From: Eubacterium sp. UBA3782
Lineage (GTDB): Bacteria; Bacillota; Clostridia; Lachnospirales; Lachnospiraceae
DNA length: 23,376 nucleotides
Reading direction: 5' to 3'
Assembly (NCBI GenBank): GCA_002368795.1
Contig: DFFG01000032.1
Span: forward strand, 298 to 23,673
The notes under the pieces are model-generated. The model was not told the DNA's origin. It worked only from the letters and a program-made list of their open reading frames with translations, and did not search any database. This document shows, piece after piece, positions 1-7,363 of the stretch. The stretch's first letter is position 1; each line of letters starts with the position of its first letter. The position numbers were made by a program, and so were the translations under genes.

Positions 1-27
1 TCGCAGGTTCAAATCCTGCTCCCGCAA
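1..27 (+). tRNA. 3' end of a tRNA (5' part outside window)
   Basis: The window opens inside a tRNA. A 5-bp T stem (GCAGG at 3-7 with CCTGC at 15-19) encloses the standard seven-base TTCAAAT loop. It is followed by the 3' acceptor strand TCCCGCA (20-26) and discriminator A27. No CCA is encoded. The anticodon is outside the window, so the amino acid cannot be assigned; the missing acceptor strand should read TGCGGGA. Confidence 0.85.
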
Positions 28-33
28 CTTTGT

Positions 34-106
<73 letters not shown>

Positions 107-119
107 CTTTTTTGAAAAT

Positions 120-192
120 GGAGCATTAGCTCAGGTGGTAGAGCACTTGACTTTTAATCAAGTTGTCCGGGGTTCGAGTCCCCGATGCTTCA
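120..192 (+). tRNA. tRNA-Lys (TTT)
   Basis: The acceptor GGAGCAT (120-126) pairs with ATGCTTC (185-191) including one G-T, discriminator A192. The anticodon stem CTTGA/TCAAG holds loop CTTTTAA with anticodon TTT. The T arm is GGGGTTCGAGTCCCC. CCA is not encoded. It is the last gene of the tRNA cluster and is followed within ten bases by a terminator. Confidence 0.95.
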
Positions 193-200
193 CGAATCAG

Positions 201-232
201 ACAGCCTCCCTGTTTAGGGAGGCTGTTTTTTG
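201..232 (+). terminator. Rho-independent terminator of the tRNA cluster
   Basis: A perfect 10-bp stem, ACAGCCTCCC (201-210) with GGGAGGCTGT (216-225), has a five-base loop and is followed by a T run (TTTTT, then TGCTT). It ends the tRNA transcript. Confidence 0.92.
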
Positions 233-276
233 CTTAGGGGACAGTTATTGGGAAGTATCGGGAACCCGAAAATCAA

Positions 277-353
277 GACCCCCGAAAGACCTTATGCGAA
301 CGGCTTCGGCCTTACGGCCTGCAGATTGTTCGCTTTAATGTCCTTCGGGGGTC
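277..353. repeat. Structured hairpin repeat, copy 1
   Basis: This 77-base imperfect palindrome lies between the tRNA terminator and the 3' end of the flavodoxin gene. The outer stem is GACCCCCGAAAGAC (277-290) with GTCCTTCGGGGGTC (340-353), 13 of 14 paired. The stem continues as TTA (292-294) with TAA (336-338), a T versus TT bulge, then GCGAAC (296-301) with GTTCGC (328-333). The apical part is GC-rich and ends GGCCTGCAGA. The same architecture recurs twice near 17.1 kb with different arms, so this is a dispersed element rather than a simple terminator; no long T run follows on either strand. Function unknown. Confidence 0.8.
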
Positions 354-369
354 CTGGACTATTTGAGCC

Positions 370-876
370 TCAGCCGAAGATCTCTGCAGCCTTCTGCGCA
401 AAGCGGCTGCCGTAGGTGACAAAATTGTCTTTGTAGTAATCAAGGGCATTATGTGCCTCTACATTGTTGTTTACTCCTACCGGTCCGAGATGGATGATCG
501 GTTTTCCAAAGGCGCGGCCGCCGGACCAGCAGAGCATTCCACAGGTCATCTCAAAATGCAGCAAAGCCTGAATGACCAGATCTCCTCCTCCGTGAGTATA
601 CTGTTCCGTTGCAAAAGCACCTGCCATTTTTCCGGGAAAGTCCAGTTTCCCAGAGGAGGTCTGCAGCCAGACATGTATATCCGGGGTCATGGCTGCGGCA
701 TAGGAGGGTGAACCAAGAACGATGCCCTTTGCCTCCTTTATAAATGCGTCGTCGGTTTCGTGGATGGAGAAGCATCTGGCCTCTGTGCCTGGCACGGAAA
801 GCACCCCTTCAGCGATCCACTCCGCGGCCTGTCTGGTATTTCCTGTTCTGGAATCGTATATAACTGCAAGCTTCAT
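370..876 (-). CDS. flavodoxin-family protein
   Basis: The product is 168 residues, the normal size for a one-domain flavodoxin. The N-terminus has strand MKLAVIYDS followed by the FMN phosphate-binding loop SRTGNT (residues 9-14). A second flavin loop, LGSPSYAAAMTPDI, lies near residues 54-67, as in WrbA/flavodoxin-like proteins. It should be a cytoplasmic FMN carrier or quinone/nitro-type reductase; the redox partner cannot be told from sequence. A short AAGGA-type ribosome site precedes the ATG. It lies 91 bases downstream of the response regulator on the same strand, so it may be read through from that operon, but nothing in the sequence ties it functionally to sugar use. Hairpin repeat copy 1 lies just beyond its stop codon. 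Confidence 0.9.
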   Translation of the reverse strand: MKLAVIYDSRTGNTRQAAEWIAEGVLSVPGTEARCFSIHETDDAFIKEAKGIVLGSPSYAAAMTPDIHVWLQTSSGKLDFPGKMAGAFATEQYTHGGGDLVIQALLHFEMTCGMLCWSGGRAFGKPIIHLGPVGVNNNVEAHNALDYYKDNFVTYGSRFAQKAAEIFG

Positions 877-967
877 TCCTTATTCTCCATTCTATCGCGT
901 TTCGGTAATTACTGCTTTCTGTACCGGTATCAGCTCTTATGAGGAAATGTGTGCAGAAACAGTACAT

Positions 968-1717
968 TCACTGGTTATCCCTGAATTTCTGTGGACTTAC
1001 CCCTTCATATTTTTTAAACACTCTGGAGAAATAGGCCGGGTCAGAGTAGCCGACAGCCTCTCCGATGAGATGCAGAGGCGTGTCAGGGGATTTCTCCATC
1101 ATCTCCTTTGCTTTCTGCATACGGAGATTGATCAGATATTTTGTAGGCGGTACATGGTAGTACTGTTGAAAGATCTTGGTCAGATAACTGGGGCTGTAGT
1201 TCAGATTTTCTGCGATGAGGTTCAGGTTTAATTCACGGGCGTATTCTCTCGTCAGATAATCCATCAGAAGCTCCGCGATCTCGGAAGGTGAACGGGAGGA
1301 GAGATCTGAGGAGAAGGTTTCGCCAACTTCCTTCTTTTTCACATGATACTGTGCCGCGAGAGACTGCAGTATTTCTTTCAGCTTATCGGGATCCACCGGT
1401 TTTAGAAGATATTCCTTTACCTGAAGATGGATCGCCTGCTGGGCATACTCGAAATCAGAATACCCGCTGACGACGATGGTATCCAGATCCGGCTGCAGTT
1501 CCTTTGCCCGCTCGATCAGTTCCAGCCCGTTCATGACCGGCATACGGATATCCGTGACCAGAAGATAGGGGTTATGTTCCCGGATCAGCTCCAGGGCCTG
1601 TATCCCGGTCTGCGCCTTGCCTACCACGGTAAAACCTGCCTCGCAGGCTTCGATCTTTTTTATGATATTCTGCTGGATGAGGATCTCATCCTCAGCAACA
1701 ACAACGCCGTATTTCAT
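968..1717 (-). CDS. response regulator, REC + AraC-type HTH (YesN-like)
   Basis: The 249-residue protein has an N-terminal receiver domain (about 3-120) with acidic pocket E9/D10, phosphoacceptor D56 in VTDIRMPVM, S84 and K106 in LLKPVD. A C-terminal AraC/XylS double helix-turn-helix follows (about 150-248; NYSPSYLTKIFQQYY and the signature GYSDPAYFSRVFKKYEGVSPQKFR). It is compact because the long linker domain of many YesN proteins is absent. A clear GGAGG site precedes the ATG by seven bases. It lies 51 bases after the sensor kinase gene and is surely its partner. By analogy with similar gut Firmicute loci it should activate the divergent transport operon; that target is inferred from position. 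Confidence 0.95.
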   Translation of the reverse strand: MKYGVVVAEDEILIQQNIIKKIEACEAGFTVVGKAQTGIQALELIREHNPYLLVTDIRMPVMNGLELIERAKELQPDLDTIVVSGYSDFEYAQQAIHLQVKEYLLKPVDPDKLKEILQSLAAQYHVKKKEVGETFSSDLSSRSPSEIAELLMDYLTREYARELNLNLIAENLNYSPSYLTKIFQQYYHVPPTKYLINLRMQKAKEMMEKSPDTPLHLIGEAVGYSDPAYFSRVFKKYEGVSPQKFRDNQ

Positions 1718-1768
1718 TGGGAGCCTCCTAAGCGGTCTATATGCCTCCTGACTTTTGTCCAGAAGCCG

Positions 1769-3604
1769 TCATGTACTGCTTTTTCTTCCTATATTTACGT
1801 ACGCATGTCCGTTTTCATCGTTTCCAAAATCAAAGATGATCGCATCTCCGCAGTACAGTTTCCAGCGCATGTATACATTGATCATGCCCAGGCCGCCGAT
1901 CTTCAGGTCAGTGAGGCGGTTTGTCTCATCCTCGTTGATGTCTGCGATCTTTTTCCTGAGATCGGTAAGAACCTCCTCGCGGAAGCCGTTGCCTGTATCA
2001 GAGACCCGGATATACCAGCAGGTATCGTCCCGGAAGCTGCTGATCGAAATATGCCATGGCGGCAGACAGTCGGTGCCGTATTTGATCGAGTTCTCCACCA
2101 GAGGCTGAATGATCAGCTTGGGGATCTGTTCGTCCAGGATCTCCGGAAGGATATCGATGGAGAAACTCAGGCTCTCCTGGTACCGGACCTGCATGCAGTA
2201 CATGTACTCACGGATGTATTCGATCTCCTCTCTCACGCTGACGATCGTCGTCCCGGTATTTGTGATATACCGCATAATATGGGAGAGGGTCTGGCAGAGC
2301 TTTGTTACCTCTTTGTCCTGCCCGTTTTCAGCAAGAATGCTGATGCAGGTCAGGGTGTTGTAGTAGAAATGAGGGTTCATCTGGACCTGGAGAGCAATGA
2401 CGCGGGATTTCAGCTCCAGCTTCTGGCTGATCTCCAGCTCCTGCAGGGACTCCTGCAGGGATTCGCTCATCTTTTGGAACTCCACATACAGCTCATTCAG
2501 CTCTTCGTAGGAGGCATTGTAGTTGTCAAGCTTTTCCTCGCCAAGGTTTTCCAGGCCGAGTCTCTGGATCACGTGCTTCAGGTGCTTGACCGGCTTGACC
2601 ATGCTCCGGGAGAGAAACCAGGACAGAAGGATGGAGACCAGGATCATGATCAGCAAGATACCGAGCAGGATCTTCAGCATATTGTAGACAGGTTGAAGGA
2701 TGACCGTGTCCTTCTGGATCGTAAGGTAGGTCCAACCGCTGTAGCCGGAGGTCTGAGAGAAATACCGGATCTTTGTTCCGGTGGTTGGATCCGTGCCTTT
2801 TCCGAAGCTTTCATCGAGACTCCGGATATAAGAATAATAAGCTGCGCAGGAGGCCTTTTCCTCTTCGCTTATATCATAGGGATAGACCGGGCTGCCGTCC
2901 GGACCAAAAATATAGATATCCGCCGGTACAGGCTCCGTGCGGAGATAGGAGGATATCTCCCGGAACAGGAGCTTGCAGGGTTTTACGGTCTCGACCGCCC
3001 CGATCATCCGTTCATATTTGTCCAGAGACGCCCGGTACAGAGAAACATACCAACCGCTCTTTGTTCCGTTGATGGAATATTTCCGTGTTTTATAGGGGAG
3101 GCTCAGGACCTTATTGCCCTTCTGGCGCTTCACTTCCTCAAGCCACGAGGTATCGGACGCCACGTAACTTCCATTTTTAGTGATTATTCCGATCTCGATG
3201 ACATGTCCTGAAAAATCATAAAGATTGATCTGCTGAGCCTTCTGGTCCAGCCCGTTGATCGTCTGGATGCTGTCGATGAACCTCTGGCCCTGATCCGAGG
3301 TGATGTGGAAGAGCAGTTCGTCAGGGAGAAAGTCTGTTTTCCGGTTATGGTAGTTTATATTGGAAGAAACCTCGTCCAGATCCGACAGCATGTTTTCTGT
3401 CTGACTCATGATGGAATTGTTGAGAGACTTCAGGCTGTTCTGCTCCCGGCTGATCAGAATATCTGAGTTGTAATAATAGAAAAAAACAGTGAAGATCGTC
3501 AGGACCAGAAGAGGGATAAACAGGATGTATCCGAACAGCTCGGTCTGCAGCCTTCGGAGCTTTTTTGGCGGCCTGTCAGGACTGCCCTCCGCTTTGTTAT
3601 CCAA
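1769..3604 (-). CDS. sensor histidine kinase, YesM/LytS-like
   Basis: This 611-residue membrane kinase has transmembrane helix 1 at about 23-45, an extracellular sensing region of some 260 residues, helix 2 at about 309-332, a HAMP linker, then the His_kinase and HATPase_c domains. The phosphorylated His is H412 in QMNPHFYYNTL. The ATP site shows N505 in LVENSIKYG, D536 in SDTGNG, and the glycine loop IGGLG near 569-573. The start is TTG at 3604: it has an AAGGAGG site nine bases upstream, and the upstream in-frame ATG at 3637 runs into a stop after eight codons. It is first in a kinase-regulator operon transcribed away from the sugar-binding lipoprotein gene. The sensed ligand is unknown; proximity suggests a sugar. 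Confidence 0.95.
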   Translation of the reverse strand: MDNKAEGSPDRPPKKLRRLQTELFGYILFIPLLVLTIFTVFFYYYNSDILISREQNSLKSLNNSIMSQTENMLSDLDEVSSNINYHNRKTDFLPDELLFHITSDQGQRFIDSIQTINGLDQKAQQINLYDFSGHVIEIGIITKNGSYVASDTSWLEEVKRQKGNKVLSLPYKTRKYSINGTKSGWYVSLYRASLDKYERMIGAVETVKPCKLLFREISSYLRTEPVPADIYIFGPDGSPVYPYDISEEEKASCAAYYSYIRSLDESFGKGTDPTTGTKIRYFSQTSGYSGWTYLTIQKDTVILQPVYNMLKILLGILLIMILVSILLSWFLSRSMVKPVKHLKHVIQRLGLENLGEEKLDNYNASYEELNELYVEFQKMSESLQESLQELEISQKLELKSRVIALQVQMNPHFYYNTLTCISILAENGQDKEVTKLCQTLSHIMRYITNTGTTIVSVREEIEYIREYMYCMQVRYQESLSFSIDILPEILDEQIPKLIIQPLVENSIKYGTDCLPPWHISISSFRDDTCWYIRVSDTGNGFREEVLTDLRKKIADINEDETNRLTDLKIGGLGMINVYMRWKLYCGDAIIFDFGNDENGHAYVNIGRKSST

Positions 3605-3777
3605 ACCAGGTCACCTCCTTCTTTTGAGATCTCCCATTTCTTATCGTATGATAAAGCGCCTCTCTCACATACTAGCAGACACGACATGCGGCTGTATCCT
3701 GCCAATGTTCCCTCAGAAACCTTCCTTACATACAGGAAGGCACGGCGCGAGGTCAGGCGCATGCTGTCCATGCTCCT

Positions 3778-3806
3778 ATTATAGCTTTTTGCGCACACGG
3801 TGGCAA
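3778..3806 (-). promoter_or_regulatory. sigma-A-type promoter for kinase-regulator operon
   Basis: On the minus strand, TTGCCA (3806-3801, five of six to the -35 consensus) is separated by 17 bp from a perfect TATAAT (3783-3778). Initiation near 3771 would leave a leader of roughly 170 bases before the TTG start at 3604. Confidence 0.7.
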
Positions 3807-3894
3807 ATTGTAATATGTATAATGGTGGCAGGCCGTCAAAAACAGCAAAACAACGGGGATATGGACGGAAAAATCGTACGAATAGTTCGAGAAA

Positions 3895-3960
3895 TGGACA
3901 AATGAGGGGCATTTTTCATGCATTTGGACAAAAAATCCAACAAATAGGAAAATTTGTCCA
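3895..3960. promoter_or_regulatory. TGGACAAA repeats, candidate operator
   Basis: TGGACAAA occurs at 3895-3902 and again at 3925-3932, start to start 30 bp (about three helical turns). It occurs inverted (TTTGTCCA) at 3953-3960. A weaker relative, TGGACGGA, lies at 3862-3869. The cluster lies upstream of the transport operon, where an AraC-type activator would bind. The binding protein is inferred, not shown. Confidence 0.5.
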
Positions 3961-3983
3961 TGGGTTTTGCCGGCTAAAATTGG

Positions 3984-3989
3984 TATAGT
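3984..3989 (+). promoter_or_regulatory. possible -10 element of the transport operon
   Basis: TATAGT, 64 bases before the lipoprotein ATG, resembles a -10 box. No good -35 lies 16-18 bp upstream, which would suit an activator-dependent promoter served by the TGGACAAA sites. TATAAT at 3818-3823 is an alternative with a better -10 but also no convincing -35. Confidence 0.35.
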
Positions 3990-4014
3990 TATTTTACAGT
4001 TTACTCGTATCATT

Positions 4015-4036
4015 GCCGCGGGGACGCACCCGCGGC
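4015..4036 (+). other. GC-rich leader hairpin before the binding-protein gene
   Basis: A perfect 8-bp stem, GCCGCGGG (4015-4022) with CCCGCGGC (4029-4036), has a six-base loop. It ends five bases before the AGGAGG ribosome site. It is followed by A's rather than T's, so it is not a terminator. A role in mRNA stability or translation control is possible. Confidence 0.6.
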
Positions 4037-4052
4037 CAAAAAGGAGGAAAAT

Positions 4053-5477
4053 ATGAAAAGAAATGTAGTAGCAATGCTTACCTGTGGCGCTATGGCAGCA
4101 TCTCTGCTGGCCGGATGCGGCGGCAGCTCTGATGCAGGCGCAGCTGCAGCATCTTCCGCAGCAGCCGCTTCTTCTGCAGCAGCAGCATCTTCCGCAGCAG
4201 CTGAGGAGGCAGAGGCTCCAGCTGAGGAGGCAGCAGCTGAAGGTGAGAAGTCCTTTGAGGGCGAGACCCTGAGCATCCTGGTATCCGCAGGCTGGATGGA
4301 CAATCGTTATGATCAGACCATCGAGAGATTTGAGGACACCTATGGCGTTACCGTAGATCTGCAGACCATTCCGGCTGACCAGTATCTGGATATCCTTCAG
4401 TCCGGTCTGGACAACGGCACATGCGCAGATATCTTCTGGATCCAGTCCAACCCGGCTGGCGCGATCGAGTCCAACATCGGCAATCCGGAAGAGTACTGCA
4501 TCGACTTCACCGGTGAAGAGTGGCAGAACGTTATGTCCGAGGCTCGTCAGAGCGCTTGTATCTACAATGATCACCTCTATGGCCTTCAGATCTGGCACAA
4601 CTCTCCTGAGTATGTCATGGTCTACAACAAGACCCTGTTCGAGGAGCTCGGCATCACCGAGGTTCCCACAACCTATGATGAGCTGAAGGCTGACTGCGAG
4701 AAGATCGCAGCCGAGGGCATCACTCCCTGGTTCATGCCGGGCGCTGACGGATGGCAGCATCAGCTGGCCTTCTTCCAGATCGGCGGCGTTTACACCGAGG
4801 GCAATGAGAACCTTTTCGATGACCTGAACAACAACAAGCAGACCTTTGCAGGAAACGAGACCATGCTCAAGGTTCTCGAGCAGTTCAAGGAGCTGTCCGA
4901 CCTCGGCTACTTCGGTGAGGACTGGATCGGCACCGATTCCACCAACATGGCAAATGAGTTTGGCGACAGAACCATCGCTATGGCAATGGCGAACTCCAGC
5001 TACATCAAACAGATCAAAGAGGATACCGGCACGGAGGATGAGTTCGGCCTGTTCCTGATCCCGCTGGCAGACAACACCTGGTTCCCGACCAGCCCGGCTG
5101 GCCCGACCATGTTCGGTTACAGCGGCGCACAGGATCCGGAGCTTGTAAAAGAGTTCTTCCGCTTCGTATGCACACCGGAGAGCCTGCAGGAGATCCTGGA
5201 CAACTCCCCGAGCTACACCAACCTGGACGTTACTGTTGACATCGAGCAGCACTGGCTGCCGGAGGAGCAGGAACTGATTGCTTCTGTTGATCCCGCAAAG
5301 ATGGACACCTGCGTACTGCAGAATGCTACAAAGTACACCAACGACTACTGGATGGACTTCGGCGAGGATATGATCGCATACTGCCAGGGTACCATGGAAG
5401 CCAACGATGTTCTTGCCAACATGGACGCAAACCGTGCCATGGGCGCACAGACTGTCGGCGATCCCAACTGGGAGTAA
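4053..5477 (+). CDS. ABC sugar-binding lipoprotein (extracellular solute-binding protein family 1)
   Basis: The 474-residue protein starts with a lipoprotein signal peptide, positive KR then a hydrophobic core ending in lipobox LLAG-C, with lipidated C22. A low-complexity Ala/Ser linker (about 27-52) turns into Ala/Glu and then the mature type-1 binding fold (LSILVSAGWMDNRYDQTIERFEDTYGV onward). Membrane-anchored outside the cell, it should capture an oligosaccharide and hand it to the two permeases. Tryptophans in SAGWMDN, FWIQSN, IWHNSP and GADGWQHQ are of the kind that stack on sugar rings. AGGAGG lies just before the ATG. It is first gene of the operon; no ATPase gene follows, so a shared MsmX-like ATPase is expected elsewhere. 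The exact sugar cannot be read from the sequence. Confidence 0.95.
   Translation: MKRNVVAMLTCGAMAASLLAGCGGSSDAGAAAASSAAAASSAAAASSAAAEEAEAPAEEAAAEGEKSFEGETLSILVSAGWMDNRYDQTIERFEDTYGVTVDLQTIPADQYLDILQSGLDNGTCADIFWIQSNPAGAIESNIGNPEEYCIDFTGEEWQNVMSEARQSACIYNDHLYGLQIWHNSPEYVMVYNKTLFEELGITEVPTTYDELKADCEKIAAEGITPWFMPGADGWQHQLAFFQIGGVYTEGNENLFDDLNNNKQTFAGNETMLKVLEQFKELSDLGYFGEDWIGTDSTNMANEFGDRTIAMAMANSSYIKQIKEDTGTEDEFGLFLIPLADNTWFPTSPAGPTMFGYSGAQDPELVKEFFRFVCTPESLQEILDNSPSYTNLDVTVDIEQHWLPEEQELIASVDPAKMDTCVLQNATKYTNDYWMDFGEDMIAYCQGTMEANDVLANMDANRAMGAQTVGDPNWE
4146..4200 (+). repeat. 36-bp tandem repeat coding the Ala/Ser linker
   Basis: An identical 19-base stretch (starting GCAGCATCTTCCGC) occurs at 4146-4164 and 4182-4200, a 36-bp period that equals 12 residues. 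It encodes alternating Ala and Ser blocks behind the lipidated cysteine. Such repeats change length easily by slippage. Confidence 0.75.
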
Positions 5478-5511
5478 ACCAGAGAAAAAAATTACTGAAG
5501 AACTAGCATTC

Positions 5512-5548
5512 AGGGGCATAAAGCAGCAATGCTTCGTGCCCCTTTCTT
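5512..5548 (+). terminator. intercistronic stem-loop between binding protein and permease
   Basis: AGGGGCA (5512-5518) pairs with TGCCCCT (5537-5543), with a second inner stem AAGCA/TGCTT (5521-5525, 5530-5534), followed by TTTCTT. It looks like a leaky terminator or mRNA end-protecting structure, which would keep binding protein mRNA in excess over permease mRNA, a common arrangement in ABC operons. Confidence 0.55.
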
Positions 5549-5570
5549 ATCGAAAGTATCTGGAGGCGTT

Positions 5571-6449
5571 ATGTACAAGCGTAAGATCTATCCGAAGTGG
5601 TTTGTGGCGATCCCGCTGATCCTGTATATCGTGTTCTTCCTGTTCCCCAGCCTTCTGGGCGTCTTCTATTCCTTTACGGACTGGAGCAAGGTAACATCAA
5701 GGAACGGCCTGCACTTTGTGGGACTTGCAAACTATATTGAGCTGTTTACATCCAACAGGAATTATTCAGCCGGTATTTTCAATACCCTCAAGTTCACCCT
5801 TATTTCCAACATCCTCAAGCTGGTTCCGGCATTTTTCCTTGCCATGCTTCTGCATACTCAGCTGAAAGGCAAGAAGTTCTACCGTACGGTATTCTATCTG
5901 CCGTCTATTCTTCCCTTCGTTATCATCGGTATCGTATTTACTTCGATCTTTAACTACAAGAATGGTCTGCTGAACATCAGCCTGGAGGCCATTGGCCTTG
6001 GATTCCTCAAGCAGAAATGGCTGTCTGACCTGGCTGTCGTCTGGAAATCGATCTTTGGCGTTGACGCATGGCGAGGTATCGGTTATGTCATGACCATCTT
6101 CCTGGCAGGCCTGAACTCTATCGATGATTCCTTCTATGAGGCGGCAGATATCGATGGCGCCGGCTTCTGGCAGAAGGTATGGTATGTGACGCTGCCCATG
6201 ATGCGCGGTTCGATCATGATCAACCTGGTATTCGGTATCACTTACGGCCTGAAGGTATTCGATATTATCTACGTTCTCACCAACGGCGGTCCGGGTCATG
6301 CAACTGAGGTCATCACGACCTATACCTTCCAGCTGTACGGCAGCGGACAGTATGGCCTGTCAACTGCACTGAGCACGATCCTGCTGATCGCCACCGCGAT
6401 CATCGGAATCATTATTGTACGAGTCATGAGCAGAAAGGAGGAAGAGTAA
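5571..6449 (+). CDS. ABC sugar permease, MalF-type
   Basis: This 292-residue inner-membrane protein has about six hydrophobic helices, beginning WFVAIPLILYIVFFLFPSLLGVFYSFTDW. The EAA loop that docks the ATPase begins at E190 (EAADIDGAGFWQKVWYVTLP). The start was set at ATG 5571, which has GGAGG immediately upstream (short four-base spacing). An in-frame ATG at 5529 would add 14 residues but lacks a ribosome site and lies inside the intercistronic hairpin. It pairs with the next permease to form the transmembrane channel for the sugar delivered by the preceding lipoprotein. Its stop is directly followed by the next start. Confidence 0.95.
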   Translation: MYKRKIYPKWFVAIPLILYIVFFLFPSLLGVFYSFTDWSKVTSRNGLHFVGLANYIELFTSNRNYSAGIFNTLKFTLISNILKLVPAFFLAMLLHTQLKGKKFYRTVFYLPSILPFVIIGIVFTSIFNYKNGLLNISLEAIGLGFLKQKWLSDLAVVWKSIFGVDAWRGIGYVMTIFLAGLNSIDDSFYEAADIDGAGFWQKVWYVTLPMMRGSIMINLVFGITYGLKVFDIIYVLTNGGPGHATEVITTYTFQLYGSGQYGLSTALSTILLIATAIIGIIIVRVMSRKEEE

Positions 6450-7271
6450 ATGAACAAGAAAGTTCTCTCAACGATCTTCAAACAGATCGTCTGTATCTTC
6501 CTTTCACTTATCGTTCTGATGCCCTTCTATCTGGTCGTTGTCAACTCCTTTAAGACCAAATCGGAAGCAGCCAGAATGAGCCTGAGGCTTCCCACGGAAT
6601 GGGTATTCACCAACTACACGGATGTTATCAAGAAGGCAAATCTGGTCCAGGGCTTTGCCAACAGCCTTCTGTACGCGCTTGTCGCGACCGTTATCGGCGT
6701 AACCGTCTGCGCGATGGCAGCCTTTGTCCTGAGCAGAAGCCGTACAAAATTCAACAACTTTATTTACTACTTCTTTATCACCGGCCTGTTTTTCCCGGTC
6801 AACTATGTAACCCTGGTACGTGTATTCAAGTGGCTGCATCTGACCAACACCCGGTTCGGAATCATTCTCGTGTTTACCAGCGCGATGATCCCCTTCTGCG
6901 TGTTTACGATCTACAGCTTCGTGGAAACCGTCCCGAGGGAGATGGATGAGGCAGCGATCATTGACGGCGCTTCACCGTTCCGCATGTTCTTCGCCATCAT
7001 CTTCCCGATGCTGAAGCCCACGATCGTCACCTGCTTTATCCTGCAGTTCATGGGTGTATGGAACGACTTCCTTACCCCCCTGTACCTGTCCAGCAAGAGC
7101 GAGCTGTTCCCCATGACGATGGCGGTCTACCAGTTCTTCGGCAGAAACCAGAGCTACTGGAACTTTGTATTTGCTGATATCGTCCTTACTGTAATCCCGG
7201 TCGTCATCATTTACTTCATCGGTCAGAGATATCTGCTCGAGGGTACGACCAGCGGATCGGTCAAGGGTTAA
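6450..7271 (+). CDS. ABC sugar permease, MalG-type
   Basis: The 273-residue protein is the second half of the importer channel. It starts at the ATG touching the previous stop codon, with AAGGAGGAAG upstream inside the previous gene, so the two are translationally coupled. About six helices are visible, starting with IFLSLIVLMPFYLVVVNSFK. The EAA loop is at E167 (EAAIIDGASPFRMFFAIIFPML). The C-terminal helix ends with the typical QRYLLEGTTSGSVKG tail of carbohydrate permeases of the CUT1 family. Length and layout are normal for the family. Confidence 0.95.
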   Translation: MNKKVLSTIFKQIVCIFLSLIVLMPFYLVVVNSFKTKSEAARMSLRLPTEWVFTNYTDVIKKANLVQGFANSLLYALVATVIGVTVCAMAAFVLSRSRTKFNNFIYYFFITGLFFPVNYVTLVRVFKWLHLTNTRFGIILVFTSAMIPFCVFTIYSFVETVPREMDEAAIIDGASPFRMFFAIIFPMLKPTIVTCFILQFMGVWNDFLTPLYLSSKSELFPMTMAVYQFFGRNQSYWNFVFADIVLTVIPVVIIYFIGQRYLLEGTTSGSVKG

Positions 7272-7293
7272 ACCGAATAACTACTTCCAAGAC

Positions 7294-7343
7294 GAGGCTG
7301 ACGCACCAGGCTGCTTATTCAGAAAGCCGGATGTGTCAGCCTC
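7294..7343 (+). other. stem-loop between permease and glycosidase genes
   Basis: GAGGCTGACGCA (7294-7305) pairs with TGTGTCAGCCTC (7332-7343), 12 pairs with one G-U. An inner GGCT/AGCC (7309-7312, 7325-7328) is also possible. No T run follows. The right arm covers the first ATG of the downstream reading frame (7331), which argues for a later start or for translation control. Confidence 0.65.
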
Positions 7344-7363
7344 CAAAAACGAGGCAGGGAAAT

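Larger units (their letters stand above)
3605..4052. other. 448-bp divergent control region
   Basis: No credible gene is present between the divergent kinase and binding-protein starts. The region holds the kinase promoter, a small perfect hairpin in the kinase leader (CCTTCCT 3720-3726 with AGGAAGG 3734-3740), an AT-rich segment with TGGACAAA repeats, a possible transport-operon promoter, and a GC-rich leader hairpin. Base composition shifts to AT-rich between about 3800 and 4010, as expected for control DNA. Confidence 0.8.

Noticed and set aside
277..353. Repeat copies read as integron attC sites
   Set aside because: They are imperfect palindromes of suitable size, but the RYYYAAC/GTTRRRY core sites are absent and there is no integrase or cassette array.
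135..415. Small plus-strand open frames across the tRNA-Lys terminator and repeat copy 1
   Set aside because: They begin inside the tRNA or hairpin, lack ribosome sites, and similar peptides from the 17.1 kb copies only reflect the shared repeat.
1427..3211. 594-codon plus-strand open frame opposite the sensor kinase
   Set aside because: It mirrors the kinase gene and regulator start, has no ribosome site, and its translation shows no domain; the kinase motifs on the minus strand are complete.
3753..5519. 588-codon minus-strand open frame opposite the binding protein
   Set aside because: Antisense to a clear lipoprotein gene; its Cys/Gly-rich stretch is just the complement of the Ala/Ser linker repeat.
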